Source: Tricholoma matsutake
Lineage: Eukaryota > Basidiomycota > Agaricomycetes > Agaricales > Tricholomataceae
Length of the DNA stretch: 64,000 bases
Reading direction: 5' to 3'
Assembly (NCBI GenBank): GCA_026075535.2
Contig: AP026541.1
Location: 5,890,001-5,954,000, forward strand
A program made the position numbers and the translations under genes. Position 1 is the first letter of the stretch. Every line of letters starts with the position of its first letter. Below the pieces are notes generated by a model. That model was not told where the DNA came from. It worked only from the letters and a program-made list of their open reading frames with translations, and did no database searches. Positions 9,783 through 19,790 of this stretch are shown in pieces.

Positions 9783-12215
9783 TCCTTGAAGGCGTTGTCT
9801 GCATCTATCTCGATGACATCCTCATCTTCACTTGCACGGTTGAAGAGCACCGTCGCATCACGCGCCTCGTCCTAGAGCGACTTCGAGGGTACAAACTCTA
9901 CCTTTGTCAGGACAAATGCGAGTTCGAAAGGACCAAGATCGAGTACCTCGGCCTGATTATCTCGGAGGGTCAAGTGGAGATGGATCCTATCAAGGTAAAT
10001 GGGGTCACAGCTTGGCCAACGCCCACAAACAAGAAGGAGGTGCAGTCTTTCCTGGGCTTCATCAATTTCTATCGGTGTTTTATCAAGGATTTCTCACATC
10101 ATGCACGACCACTGTTCGACTTGACAGGAAAGGAGGCATGGAGGTGGGATAATGCACAACAGGGGGCATTCAAAAAGCTTAAGGAGATGGTCACTTCCAG
10201 TCCAATCCTTACCTTTGCTGACGATTTGTGTCCTTTTTGTGTAGAAGCCGACAGTTCTGACTTTGCGACGGGGACCGTGTTGTCTCAGCAGTCTCCGGAG
10301 GACCAGAAGTGGCATCCTGTTGCATTCTACTCCAAAAGCCTTAGTGCTGTGGAGCGAAACTACGAGATCCATGACAAGATAATGCATGCGCTTGAGGAGT
10401 GGGGACACTTCCTCGAGGGTGCCCAACACAAGGTGGAAATTTGGACAGATCACAAGAATCTCGAGTACTTCATGATGGCCAAGAAATTGAACCGTCGTCA
10501 AGCTTGTTGGTCCCTGTATCTATCTAGATTCGACTTCTCCTTGCACCACCATCCGGGTCGCAGCATGGGGAAGACCGATGCCCTATCCCGACGTGCAGAC
10601 CATGGGGATGGCAGCGGTGACAACCAAAACATTGTGCTGTTGCAGCCAGACCTGTTCACCATTTGGGCACTGGAAGGCATTGCACCCCAGGGCGAGGAGC
10701 GGGACATCCTACATGACATTCGTCGCACAAACTGTAGCGGTTTACATGAGGATGTTGTCGCCCGAGCTGTTAAAGAACTGAGGAAGGGATCGACCCTTTC
10801 CTTACATGCGGTAGAGTGGGCTGAAAAGGAGGACTTGTTGTATTTCAGGGATCGCATCTATGTTCCCAATGACCCAGACCTTCGCCGGTGCATCATATCC
10901 CAACACCATGACTCACAGATTGCTGGCCACCCCGGACGCTGGAAGACCTTGGAGCTCACCTCACGGAACTATTGGTGGCCACAAATGTCACAGCTCATTG
11001 GTCAGTATTGTCGCACTTGTGACCTTTGCTTACGCACCAAGGTTCCTCGTCGCAAGCCTATTGGTGAGCTACACCCTCTTCCTTCGTTGGGATGTCGTCA
11101 GTGTCAACTTTGTGGTGGAATTGCCAGAGTCAAATGGGTTTGATGCGGTGATGTGCACAGTTGACTCAGTGGGAAAACGCGCTCACTTCATTCCCACTCA
11201 TACCACTGTCAGTGCCCTAGGTGCCGCTCGACTCTACCTCCACCACGTGTGGAAATTACATGGACTTCCTGGTGCCTTCCTCTCAGATCGTGGCCCTCAG
11301 TTCATGGCAGAGTTCACTTGTGAGCTGTACCGACTCCTGGGGATCAAACTCCTCACTTCAACCGCTTATCACCCACAAACTGATGGCCAGATGGAGCGAG
11401 TCAACCAGGAACTGGAGCAGTACATCCGCCTCTTTGTCAATGAACGCCAGGACGATTGGGATGATCTCCTTCCTTTGGCCAAGTTCGGATACAACAACCA
11501 TGTCCATGCTTCCACTCAACAGACCCCTTTCCTCTTAGACACTGGACGACATCCACGCATGGGATTTGAACCTCGCCAAACTCCCTCACACATCGAGACG
11601 GTGAATGAGTTCACAGAACGCATGAGGGATAGCTTGGAGGAGGCAAGGGCAGCCTTAGCAAAGGCGAAGGATGACATGGCATGATTTTACAACCAATGCC
11701 ACTCCCCAACCCCTCAGTACAAGGTTGGTGATCGAGTTTATCTTGACTCCAGTGACATCTCCACTACACGTCCATCCAAGAAACTCGCTCATCGCTTCTT
11801 GGGACCTTTCCCCATTGTCAAGTGCATTGGAACACATGCCTATCGTCTACGCCTCCCAGCCTCCATGTCCAGACTCCATCCCATCTTCCATGTCGTCAAA
11901 TTGCTTCCAGCTCCCCCAGATCTGTTCCCGGGACGCCATTCACACCCACCACCACCACCTACAGTGATCGAGGGAGAACCCCAATACAAAGTCGAGTCAA
12001 TCTTGGACAGCCGTTTGCATTGAGGAAAACTCCAGTATTTGGTACATTGGAAGGGTTATGGGTATGAGGAGAACTCATGGGTCGAAGAGTCTGACGTAAA
12101 TGCCCCTCGGTTAATCAAGGAATTCCACCGATGGCACACTGCTGCACTGCGTCGCATTCAAGTCACGGACTTTGGTCGTATGCAATTTCGAATGCATCGG
12201 GGCGATGCATCTTAG
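9782..12215 (+). pseudogene. pol: gypsy-3 pol: RT C-terminus, RNase H, integrase, chromodomain
   Basis: RT starts at YLDDIL (about 9810) and continues through LGLI and [10 protein letters not shown]. RNase H spans about 10240-10600. The integrase zinc region has H-x-H and CRTCDLC (10900-11035). The integrase core has SDRGPQF and YHPQTDGQMERVNQ, but the first catalytic Asp position reads Asn (SVNFVVELP, near 11110). The chromodomain core [20 protein letters not shown] is at about 12036-12095. Breaks: a frameshift near 11090 and TGA stops at 11682-11684 and 12021-12023, both fitting CGA-to-TGA. Final stop TAG is at 12213. Not functional. Confidence 0.88.
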
Positions 12216-12226
12216 AGAGGGGGTGA

Positions 12227-12843
12227 TGTAAGGGGACTAGGGGGGTGCCCTGTGTGTTTTTCCTATTTTTTATGTTCGTCCTATATTTTTCCCCACCTCA
12301 TTTCCTTCTATTCTTCATTTTCTATGATTTTTCCGGATTTTATTACTAATTTTCCCTTGCTATCATGTTTGTACATGTTGACACTTTTATATTTAGAGGC
12401 GGAGTACCCCTTCCGACACATACCCCTTGGTATGATGTCATTCGGCGGCCTTGATCCGCCTATCTCCGCCTTTTTCTATTTTTAGGTTATATTTGATTTT
12501 TGTCATCTTCACATATACTGGGCATCAGCAAGGGGATCCTTAGAGTTTTCTCTTCGGATTTCCCTTTGCTAGAGGCTTAGGTTGCCCTTATAATGGACCT
12601 CATGTCAAGGGGCTGTCGTATCACAGCATGTGTGGGAATGGGTTCAGGTGCATGGAGTCACCATGCGTCAAGGGTGTCTTCCATGGGAAGGGGATCGAAT
12701 GCATGCAGTCGGCATGTGTTGTGCATGTGTCTGGTGTCAAGGACATGCCCTAGGCATGAATCAGGTAGTGCCTCCTGTCTGGAGGGGATCGTCGGGTTGG
12801 TTGGGTCAGTCAGGTTCCATGAGTTACAAGGAAAATTGTAACA
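12227..12843 (+). repeat. gypsy-3 3' LTR (about 617 bp)
   Basis: Follows a purine-rich tract (AGAGAGGGGG) directly after pol. Candidate ends are TGTAAGG at 12227 (or TGATGTAAGG at 12224) and TGTAACA at 12843, a TG...CA pair. It is AT-richer than its surroundings and holds a TATA-like TATAATGG near 12590. No second LTR is in the window, so the borders are inferred. Confidence 0.7.
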
Positions 12844-14334
12844 TCAAGGGTGTCATCAAAACTTTGGCCCAGGTGCAGGCCATTGCTGCACGATGGATCC
12901 TTGGTGCTTTCCGTACCACCCCAATCAGTGGACTAGACAGTATTGCAGGGCTGTTGCCTATGCAGCTGCTACTGCGCCGACTGGTTGACAAAGGGGCACT
13001 CAGAACCCCCCTGTTGGCCCCATCTCACCCCCTCAGAGCGATCTTAGGGCCAAAATACATGGGTAGCACCTTCCCTCATGAGCTTGGGCTCTGGGGAGGA
13101 GACGTGCTCAACACACTTACACTCCAAGGCCCGTCCGTTGCTTCGGCAGTAGCACTGGCTCTTGTCCCAGTCGATGAATTCAACCCCTTTGGGAAAGAAA
13201 ACATGCCTGGGAACAGAGTGAAGGACCTATTCCCCACTTGCTTCACCTCTCATTGCCTTGCCTCTAAGGAGGACGAGGCAAGGAAATCATACAGGAGTCA
13301 CCTCGACAAAGCCTGGGCTGCTGCCCAGGTGGAGGATGATACTCTTGTCATTGCAGTGGATGTGTCTGTGCCCACCGATGCCAAATTCCAAGCAGTCGCC
13401 TGCGCCCTTGTCTTCAGACAAGGAGAACAGGTAGATCACATTGTCTCAGCTTCTGGGAGGAGAACCCCCCCAGAAGTCAAACTATTTGCTCTCCAACTGG
13501 GCGTCTCTGCTGCTTGCAGCAAGGGATGCAAAAAACTGGTGATCTTCTCGGATTCCACAAGGGGCATTGAGTCCTTGGTGGATCCTAAACCACACTCTGG
13601 GCAAATATTTGCTCTGGACACCTGTCGCTCCCTTTGTCCCTGGCTCGCTGGGGACGAGGAGAGAAACATCACATTCTGGCATGTCCCCTCGAAGTTCGAG
13701 TGGGGCATACACAAGAAGGCTCATGATGTTGCTACATCCACCAAGATCTCTGCTGGTAGATGCCCACGGACATCTCTAGATTACCTGAAGACCCAAGTAG
13801 AGAAAGTGGTCTGCAAGGATTGGCACACGCTGTTCGCAGATCCAGCATATTGCGGTCAGTATTTCCTCCACCTGAAAGGGATTGGAGGGAAGCCTGTACT
13901 ACCCTTGACTCACAAAGGTGGGCCTTGGCTTAAAGTGTTGGGGACCAGCATGACTGGCACTTCCCGACTCACCCATATGGTCACTGGCCATGCTCCCATA
14001 AGGGAGTATCGTCATCGTTTCTCCCTCGACGGGGAATACCAATGTTGGTGCCTTGGCCCCGAGATTCAAACTCGGGATCATATATTACGTATCTGCCCTG
14101 TGGTGGATTGCAAAGAAACTCGTGCAAGCCCAGACTCTGTCGAAGGCTTCTACAAATTCTTGGACTATAACCCTGCACTAGGGTCGTTCACCCCGCTAGC
14201 ATGGGATCCAGGATAGGCCGTGCGCGCAGGGCATATGACCCTCGTCTGGTTCTGGCTAGTGTGATCGGTATGTCAATGGCGGCTGTAGAAGGCGGTCGAT
14301 GAGTCCGTTAACCCTCATAAAGGGGGCCCACCCA
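12844..14334 (+). mobile_element. LINE-A copy LA2, ORF2 end and part of 3' UTR
   Basis: Starts at GTCATCAAAAC of ORF2 right after the LTR, ends in the 3' UTR at the GGGGGCCCACCC motif and is followed by LA3. It is more diverged from the other copies than they are from each other, consistent with being the oldest host in the nest. Confidence 0.85.
12846..14216 (+). pseudogene. LINE-A ORF2 C-terminus (LA2): thumb region, RNase H, Cys/His motif
   Basis: Open from VIKTLAQVQAIAARWILGAF to DPG-TAG at 14214-14216. RNase H residues are visible as AVDVSVPTDAK, PPEVKLF, VIFSDSTRG and HKKAHDVA. The C-terminal motif CWCLGPEIQTRDHILRIC is intact. The endonuclease and RT were lost to the gypsy-3 insertion, so this is a remnant. 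The open frame extends upstream into the LTR by chance. Confidence 0.85.
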
Positions 14335-14733
14335 GTCAGTGGTGCTCGAGCTAAGGCTCTCATTGGTCGTGGCATCCAATTTGGTTGCTACATCGCCTAC
14401 GTCAGGGCAGCCAGGGCAAACCCCGGGCTCCCTCTATGTCAACGATGCTGTAAATGGGGCCACCCCACCCCAGCATGCAGAGCTCCACAGACCAAATGTC
14501 CGATCTGTGCTGGCCCACACCGCAAAGAGCACCACCATGCGCTGGCAGGGTGTTGCAAGGGGAACCCTAAGGTGAACCCTCCCGTACCAGCCACCCCAGA
14601 GGGGGAGGCATGCCCACACCTGGCTAGATGCATAAACTGCCAGAAAAACCACGCATCCGACGATCGTCGATGCAATTTTTGGCGACATCGCTTTGACCGT
14701 GATTGGATCAAAGCTCACTATGATGAGGTGAGC
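14335..14733 (+). mobile_element. LINE-A copy LA3, first piece (ORF1 zinc-knuckle region)
   Basis: 5'-truncated LINE-A starting inside ORF1 (SGARAKALIGRG) and encoding the zinc knuckles CQRCCKWGHPTPAC, CPICAGPHRKEHH and CINCQKNHASDDRRC. It is cut by SB4, whose target duplication TGATGAGGTGAGC is at 14721-14733 and again at 47830-47842, where LA3 resumes. LA3 therefore spans an insertion of more than 33 kb. Confidence 0.9.
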
Positions 14734-14755
14734 CGTCGCTCCTTGACTTGTTACA

Positions 14756-14838
14756 ACCACCATAAACAGTGGTAAACACTCCTGCTCGATGTTGGTAGCA
14801 ACGTCGAGACTTCAATTCTTGTCCGATTTTCGATCGGA
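14756..14838 (+). other. Three consecutive hairpins at the Sat-B 5' end
   Basis: Hairpin 1: ACCAC (14756-14760) pairs with GTGGT (14769-14773). Hairpin 2: CTCGATGTTG (14785-14794) pairs with CAACGTCGAG (14799-14808) around GTAG, with one G-U pair. Hairpin 3: TCCGAT (14822-14827) pairs with ATCGGA (14833-14838). They lie within 105 nt of the 5' end and recur in SB2, SB6, SB7, SB8 and SB11. In SB3, SB5, SB9 and SB10 the second stem is replaced by another sequence. Confidence 0.7.
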
Positions 14839-15516
14839 TTTCACCATCACGAACGCTCTCGGCGTCTCCAGGCTTGCCCTGATTTGCTAAGAGATCCGTC
14901 CATCCGATCCCCGGGGATGCCCTGGTCATTGTTTTTGACAATGGCTGCTATCTGTCTCATTCTCCTGGGCTTCGAGGATCCTGACTAGGTGAGTGTTGTT
15001 TATGAAAGAGTAGTCTGGGTCCCTCTGGGGGCTTAGAGTGGGTGTGGGATGCCTGCTTCAACGCTCGCCCAAGTCGACACACTCGTTTAGTTGGGGGAGG
15101 TCTGGCTTAGGGAGAAGGGACGTAATCACTGGATTGCTGGTTGTCTGGGAGGCTTCTAGCCTCCATGCTCTGTGAGTTTCTATTACTAGAGACATGCTAC
15201 ACTGACTACCCATTGGAATACACCATCGTTAAAAGGGGCCGGGCGATGGTGCCCCCTGGCGGCTAGGTCGTCACCTTGGTGGCCGCCACTCTCCACCAAC
15301 TCTCTACCTCCGGTGCTCACTCTTCTAGGGTGTTATGACCCGGGTTCAATATTCTCCCACTAGGCAGCAGGATGTGCGGCTTGCTCGCCCCCTCGGAGCA
15401 TTTGGAGGCTGGATCGGGTGGACCCGGAATGTAGATAAGGGACCAGCCGTTATCGATTCCATGCTGCGTATTTTGATTCTTACCATCATCTACTAGCACT
15501 AACACACACTCTCTCA

Positions 15517-16335
15517 ATGCCCAAATGGCGAACCAGAGTCCAACCACCACATCAGGGTCTACACGACCCCGTTCTGATCACGGGCGACATCTTTGATGAT
15601 GACGTCCAAGACTACGACACCCGGTTCATGCAAGACGAATCGGAGGTAGCAGCTGCTTTCAGGGCAGCTAGAGATCTATGGGCCGGGGAAGACCTCTCCA
15701 ACCCTAACGATGATGACGACGACGAGGATTCTCTTGCTATGCAGGAGGCCCTCAATTACGCCGAGAGCAGCCCTAAGCTAGCCTCGAGGCAAACGATCGA
15801 CCGTGTGCTGTGGGCGCAGGACGTCCATATTGCACATAAACGTTGGACTCGCAGTCTCGAACGCGAGGACATGTATACACAGGAGCTCGGCATGGCCGAG
15901 CTCTTCTATCCGGAGGCATCCCCTGCCCCGTTACCGCCTTTGCCCCCCATCCCTGAGTTGGTGGAGGACGAAGTGCCGTTATCCGTGAATGAGAGGCTGG
16001 AAATTGAAGCCACCTCTCATGCCATGCTACACCAACTCGACGCGATGACCATGTTCATTGGTACCGTCCGTACATCCGCCGTTCCCCCTGCAGAGAGGAA
16101 CGCATGGTGCCAAATGGCCTGGGAGTTATTCACGACCACCTGGCGACTGTCTGAGACGATGTCGGCGGAACTAGCAGCCGTTCCGACACCTCTCGACCTC
16201 ACGTCTCCGGCAGCCTTCCGGGCTTCCTACGCGGCGGTGCACACTGCTCAATCAGAGCCTCAATCTGGGGAACCCTCATTCCCAGCATGGCGCCGTCGTC
16301 CTCGAGGTCCTCGTGGACAGCAGCGCCGCAACTAG
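15517..16335 (+). CDS. Sat-B protein, intact 272 aa (subfamily II)
   Basis: Starts MPKWRTRVQ and ends QQRRN-TAG. The N-terminal third (GLHDPVLITGDIFDDDVQDYDTRF, long Asp/Glu run) differs from subfamily I. From QELGMAELFYPE onward it aligns: IPELVEDEVPLS, ERNAW.QMAWELFTTTWRLSETMSAELAA, TSPAAFRASYAA, and a basic RRRPRGPRGQQRRN tail. No known domain. The frame is intact even though LA4 later split the 3' UTR. Same family as 8303-9142; function unknown. Confidence 0.8.
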   Translation: MPKWRTRVQPPHQGLHDPVLITGDIFDDDVQDYDTRFMQDESEVAAAFRAARDLWAGEDLSNPNDDDDDEDSLAMQEALNYAESSPKLASRQTIDRVLWAQDVHIAHKRWTRSLEREDMYTQELGMAELFYPEASPAPLPPLPPIPELVEDEVPLSVNERLEIEATSHAMLHQLDAMTMFIGTVRTSAVPPAERNAWCQMAWELFTTTWRLSETMSAELAAVPTPLDLTSPAAFRASYAAVHTAQSEPQSGEPSFPAWRRRPRGPRGQQRRN

Positions 16336-16885
16336 TACAGGGGTCTATCCCCCTCTATGTTCACGGCCACCAAGTAACTGGTGGCCACTATCGGGATGGT
16401 GACATGGTGTTGCTTCCCTATACCTTCCCCCCACTGCGGGGGGGACGATGTCATCGAGTGCATGCACATGGGTGCATTTGCTCGAGGGGGGTCTCGGCCC
16501 CCTACTTACGGCGGTCACGGTGAATAACCAGGTGAACAACCACCCGCCTTGTTACTGTCACTCATGCACAACACGGTGATGGTCCACCTCATTCGTCTGG
16601 GGTGGTCAATCCTCGTTGGCTGGAAAAACGCAGACGGTTATTCCTCCCGCAAGGGGGGATTTACGGTGAATTAACACTGCTGCACCTGGTCTGGCCTCGG
16701 TCGGACATGTGGCTGGGGGACCGTTTGCTCCAGGGGGCGATCTAATGGCTAACTTCGGGAGGGGGGGGCGCCCCCTCCAGATTATTGCCTTTCCTGGCTG
16801 AGAGGCCAACGTCTGTGGCACTGCCCGCCTAAAGTGGCTAAAACGGGGACCTGAGTGGGAGATGGGCGAGGGGAACGCGTAGATA

Positions 16886-18071
16886 TTTTTTTTTTTTTTT
16901 GGGTCAAAAGTTTATAACGCGGCGCCCGATCGCAGTCCGCGGTAGAGACATACAAACGAAGTACACTACGCCCAGCCCAAGTCCTCCTCCTGCTGACCTT
17001 CGCACCAACCACCTGGATAGCTGCAACGACCACTAAGGGGGCCCCCTTTATCGAGTAAACGGACTTGCCAGTGGTGGCGTACCGACAACTCGAGCTTGAC
17101 GTCGTGTTCTACGAATCCCTACGGGTATGTGTGCAAGATTTAGGGGAAACTGCCGCCCCGACGTGAGCCTCTCAGCTCGGAAAGGAAGGCGCATTTAGCG
17201 TAGAAGCCATAGCGCACAGCCGACAAAGGATCTGGAAGCGCTCAGGCGCCTCCCCGAACCAGTACCTAGGTTCGTGTCCCCCCTCCCTGACAGTCGCTCC
17301 GGAACACGGGTGGGCCCCCTTTATGAGGGTTAACGGACTCGTCTGGTGCCCTACGGCCACCCCGACATACCGATAACACTAGCTAGAACCAGACGGGGGT
17401 CATACGCCCTGCGCGCGCAACCTATCCTGGATCCCACGCAAGTGAGTTGAACAACCCTAGTGCAGGGTTATTGTCCATAAATTCGTTGAAGCCTTCGACG
17501 GAGTCTGGGCTTGCACGAGTTTCTTTGCGATCTACCTTGGGGCAGACGCGTAATAAATGGTCTCGAGTTTGTACCTCCGGACCAAGGCACCAACACTGGT
17601 ATTCCCCGTCAAGGGATAGGCGTTGACGATACTCCCCTATAGGAGCATGGCCAGTGATCATACGAGTCAAACGAGAAGTCAACGTGGTGTTGCTTCCCAT
17701 TACTTTCAGCCAAGGCCCACCTTTGTGAGTCGAGGGTAATACCGGTTTTCCACCGACCCCTTTGAGTTGGTAGAAGTGTCGTCCACGGTACGCAGGATCT
17801 GCGAACCGGGTGTGCCAATCCTTGCAAACGGCCTTTTCGACCTGATTTTTAAGGTAGTCTAAAGACGTCCGCGGGTGTCTGCCCACGGAGATCTTGGTAG
17901 ATGTAGCTACATCATGAGCCATCTTGTGTACGTTCCACTCGAATTTCGAGGGGACATGCCAGAATGTAACTTTCCTCTCCTCGTCCCCAGCTAGCCAGGG
18001 ACGCAGGGAGCGACAGGCGTCCAGGGCGAAGATTTGCCCAGAGCGTGGTTTTGGATCAATAAGGGACTCAA
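16886..18071 (-). mobile_element. LINE-A copy LA4, 3' part
   Basis: Poly(T) 16886-16900, 3' UTR to about 17421 and ORF2 C-terminus to 18071. The interruption by SB5 is marked by ATAAGGGACTCAA at 18059-18071, whose partner is TTGAGTCCCTTAT at 34118-34130. The other LA4 pieces are at 33946-34130, 28334-31718 and 45989-47731. Confidence 0.9.
17422..18071 (-). pseudogene. LINE-A ORF2 C-terminal piece (LA4)
   Basis: Encodes the last 216 codons of ORF2: end of RNase H (SLIDPKPRSGQIFALD, VHKMAHDVA), a linker, and CWCLGPEVQTRDHLLRVC, ending DPG-TAG. It is the direct continuation of the piece ending at 34130. The polyprotein was broken by SB5 and SB6, not by point mutations seen here. Confidence 0.85.
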
Positions 18072-19250
18072 GGTAAACACCTCTGCTCAACGTTGCACGC
18101 GACGTCGACACCTCAATTTTGGTCCGATTTTCGATCGGATTTCGCCATCACGAACGCTCTCGGCGTCTCCAGGCTTGCCCTGACTTGCTAAGAGATCCGT
18201 CCATCCGATCTCTGTGGATGCCCCGGTCACTGTTCTTGACAGTGTCTGCTATTCGTCTCGTTCTCCTGGGCTTCGAGGATCCTGGTTAGGTGAGTGCTGG
18301 CAATGAAAGAGTAGTCTGGGCCCCTATGGGGGCTTAGAGTGGGTGTGGGATGCCTACTTCAATGCTCGCCCAAGTCGTCGCATTCGTTTAGCTGGGGGAG
18401 GTCTGGTTCAGGAGGAGGGACATATTCACTGGATTGTGGGTGATCTGGGAGGCTTCCTACCTCCATGCTGTGTGAGTTTCTACTTCTAGAGACCTGCTAC
18501 ACTGACTACCTATTGGAATACACCATCGTTAAAAGGGGCCGGGCGATGGTGCTCCCTGGTGGCTAGGTCGACGCTCTGGTGGCCGCTACTCACCACCGAC
18601 TCTTTACCTCCGGCACTCACACCCTTGAGGTGTTTGGAACCGGGTTCAATCGTCCCTCCCAATCGGCAGCAGGATTTGCGGCCTGCCTGCCCCCTCGGAG
18701 CGTCTGGAGGCTGTGTCGGGTGGACCCGGAATTGAGATAAGGGACCGTCTGTTATCGTTATCACGCTACGTATCTTGACTTCTACTGTCATCTACTTGTG
18801 CTAAATCATCCTCAATGCCCTCTGCAAACCGTAGAGCGCGAACTCGACACCAGGCGGCTCATGGCGACCCCCTCCTATACACAAACGCCGACTTCGCAGA
18901 CTTCGACGACAACTACCTCCCAGAGTTCGGACACGTCTCCCTGAGCAGATGGGACTCTGATGTGGCTAACCAGTTCCACAATCTTTGGGCGGAGGATGAC
19001 TCCTCCGACCTGCCAGACGACGATGACGGCTCTGCCACCGGCGGAGACGTCGAATTCATTCCGGGTCTCACCGAGCTAGCCTCGCAGGAGACGATAAACC
19101 GCTTCTTGGCATCACAAGTGATAGCCGATGAGGTGCATGATCTGGCTCTCGAGCTTGGGCTTGAGGCCAACAACAATCAAGAGCTCGGCATCGCCAAGCT
19201 CCTCTATCCGGAGGGGCAGCAGGAGCAATCTGCGCCGCCCCTCCCCACAT
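18072..19250 (+). mobile_element. Sat-B copy SB5 (subfamily I), 5' half
   Basis: Starts 35-40 nt inside the element (GGTAAACACCTCTGC), the only clearly 5'-truncated Sat-B here. It runs to CCCCTCCCCACAT (19238-19250), where LA7 was inserted. Its 3' half is now on the opposite strand at 34131-35183, ending at the second copy of that 13-mer (35171-35183). Confidence 0.92.
18815..19250 (+). pseudogene. Sat-B ORF N-terminal half (SB5)
   Basis: Begins MPSANRRARTRHQAAHGDP and follows the subfamily I protein to SAPPLPT, where a LINE poly(T) replaces it. The other half is encoded at 34764-35183 on the minus strand. The two halves together would make a full-length frame, so the ORF was intact when LA7 inserted. 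Confidence 0.85.
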
Positions 19251-19282
19251 TTTTTTTTTTTTTTTGGGTCAAAGATTTATAA

Positions 19283-19306
19283 CGCGGCGCCCGATCGCAG
19301 TCCGCG
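19283..19306 (-). other. LINE-A 3'-terminal hairpin
   Basis: CGCGG (19302-19306 as complement) pairs with CCGCG (19283-19287 as complement) around a 14-nt loop containing ACTGCGATCGGGCG, about 15 nt before the poly(A). The same stem and nearly the same loop occur in Sat-B (60834-60857). A 3' structure recognised by the LINE RT is known for several LINE/SINE pairs; that role here is inference. Confidence 0.65.
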
Positions 19307-19790
19307 GTAGAGACATACAAACAAAGTACACTATGCCCAGCCCAAGTCCTCCTCCTGCTAATCTTCGCACCAACCACCTGGATAGCTGCGACGACCACTA
19401 AGGGGGCCCCCTTTATCGAGTAAACGGACTTGCCAGTGGTGGCGTACCGACAACCCGAGCTTGACGATGTCGTGTGCCCCGAATCCCTATGGGTATGAGT
19501 GCAAGATTTAGGGGATACTGCCGCCCCGACGTGAGCCTCTCAGCTCGGAAAGGAGAGCGTAGTCGACTGGTGTTGTCGCAACGCATAACCGACAGAGGAT
19601 CTGGAAGCGCTCAGGTGCCTCCCCGAACCGGTATCTAGTTTCGTGTCCCCCCTCCCTGACAGTCGCTCCTGAACACGGGTGGGCCCCCTTTATGAGGGTT
19701 AACGGACTCGCCTGGCGCCCTACGGCCACCCCGACATACCGATAACACTAGCTAGAACCAGACGAGGGTCATACGCCCTGCGCGCACAAC

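Larger units (their letters stand above)
9782..12843 (+). mobile_element. Ty3/gypsy chromovirus-type element gypsy-3, 3' two-thirds with 3' LTR
   Basis: RT C-terminus, RNase H, integrase, chromodomain, polypurine tract (about 12214-12223) and a 3' LTR follow in order. The gag, protease, RT N-terminus and 5' LTR are missing. The right end abuts LINE-A ORF2 at TCAAGG (12844), consistent with an insertion into LA2. Confidence 0.9.
14734..16885 (+). mobile_element. Sat-B copy SB4 (subfamily II), main part
   Basis: 5' terminus CGTCGCTCCTTGACTTG, 5' UTR with three hairpins, intact ORF 15517-16335 and most of the 3' UTR. LA4 interrupts it at GAACGCGTAGATA (16873-16885). The last 98 bp and the poly(A) lie at 47732-47829, after the second copy of that target (GAACGCATAGATA). 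Confidence 0.93.

Noticed and set aside
12593..12841. Short ORF inside the gypsy-3 LTR
   Set aside because: Low-complexity frame in an LTR without homology to other copies.
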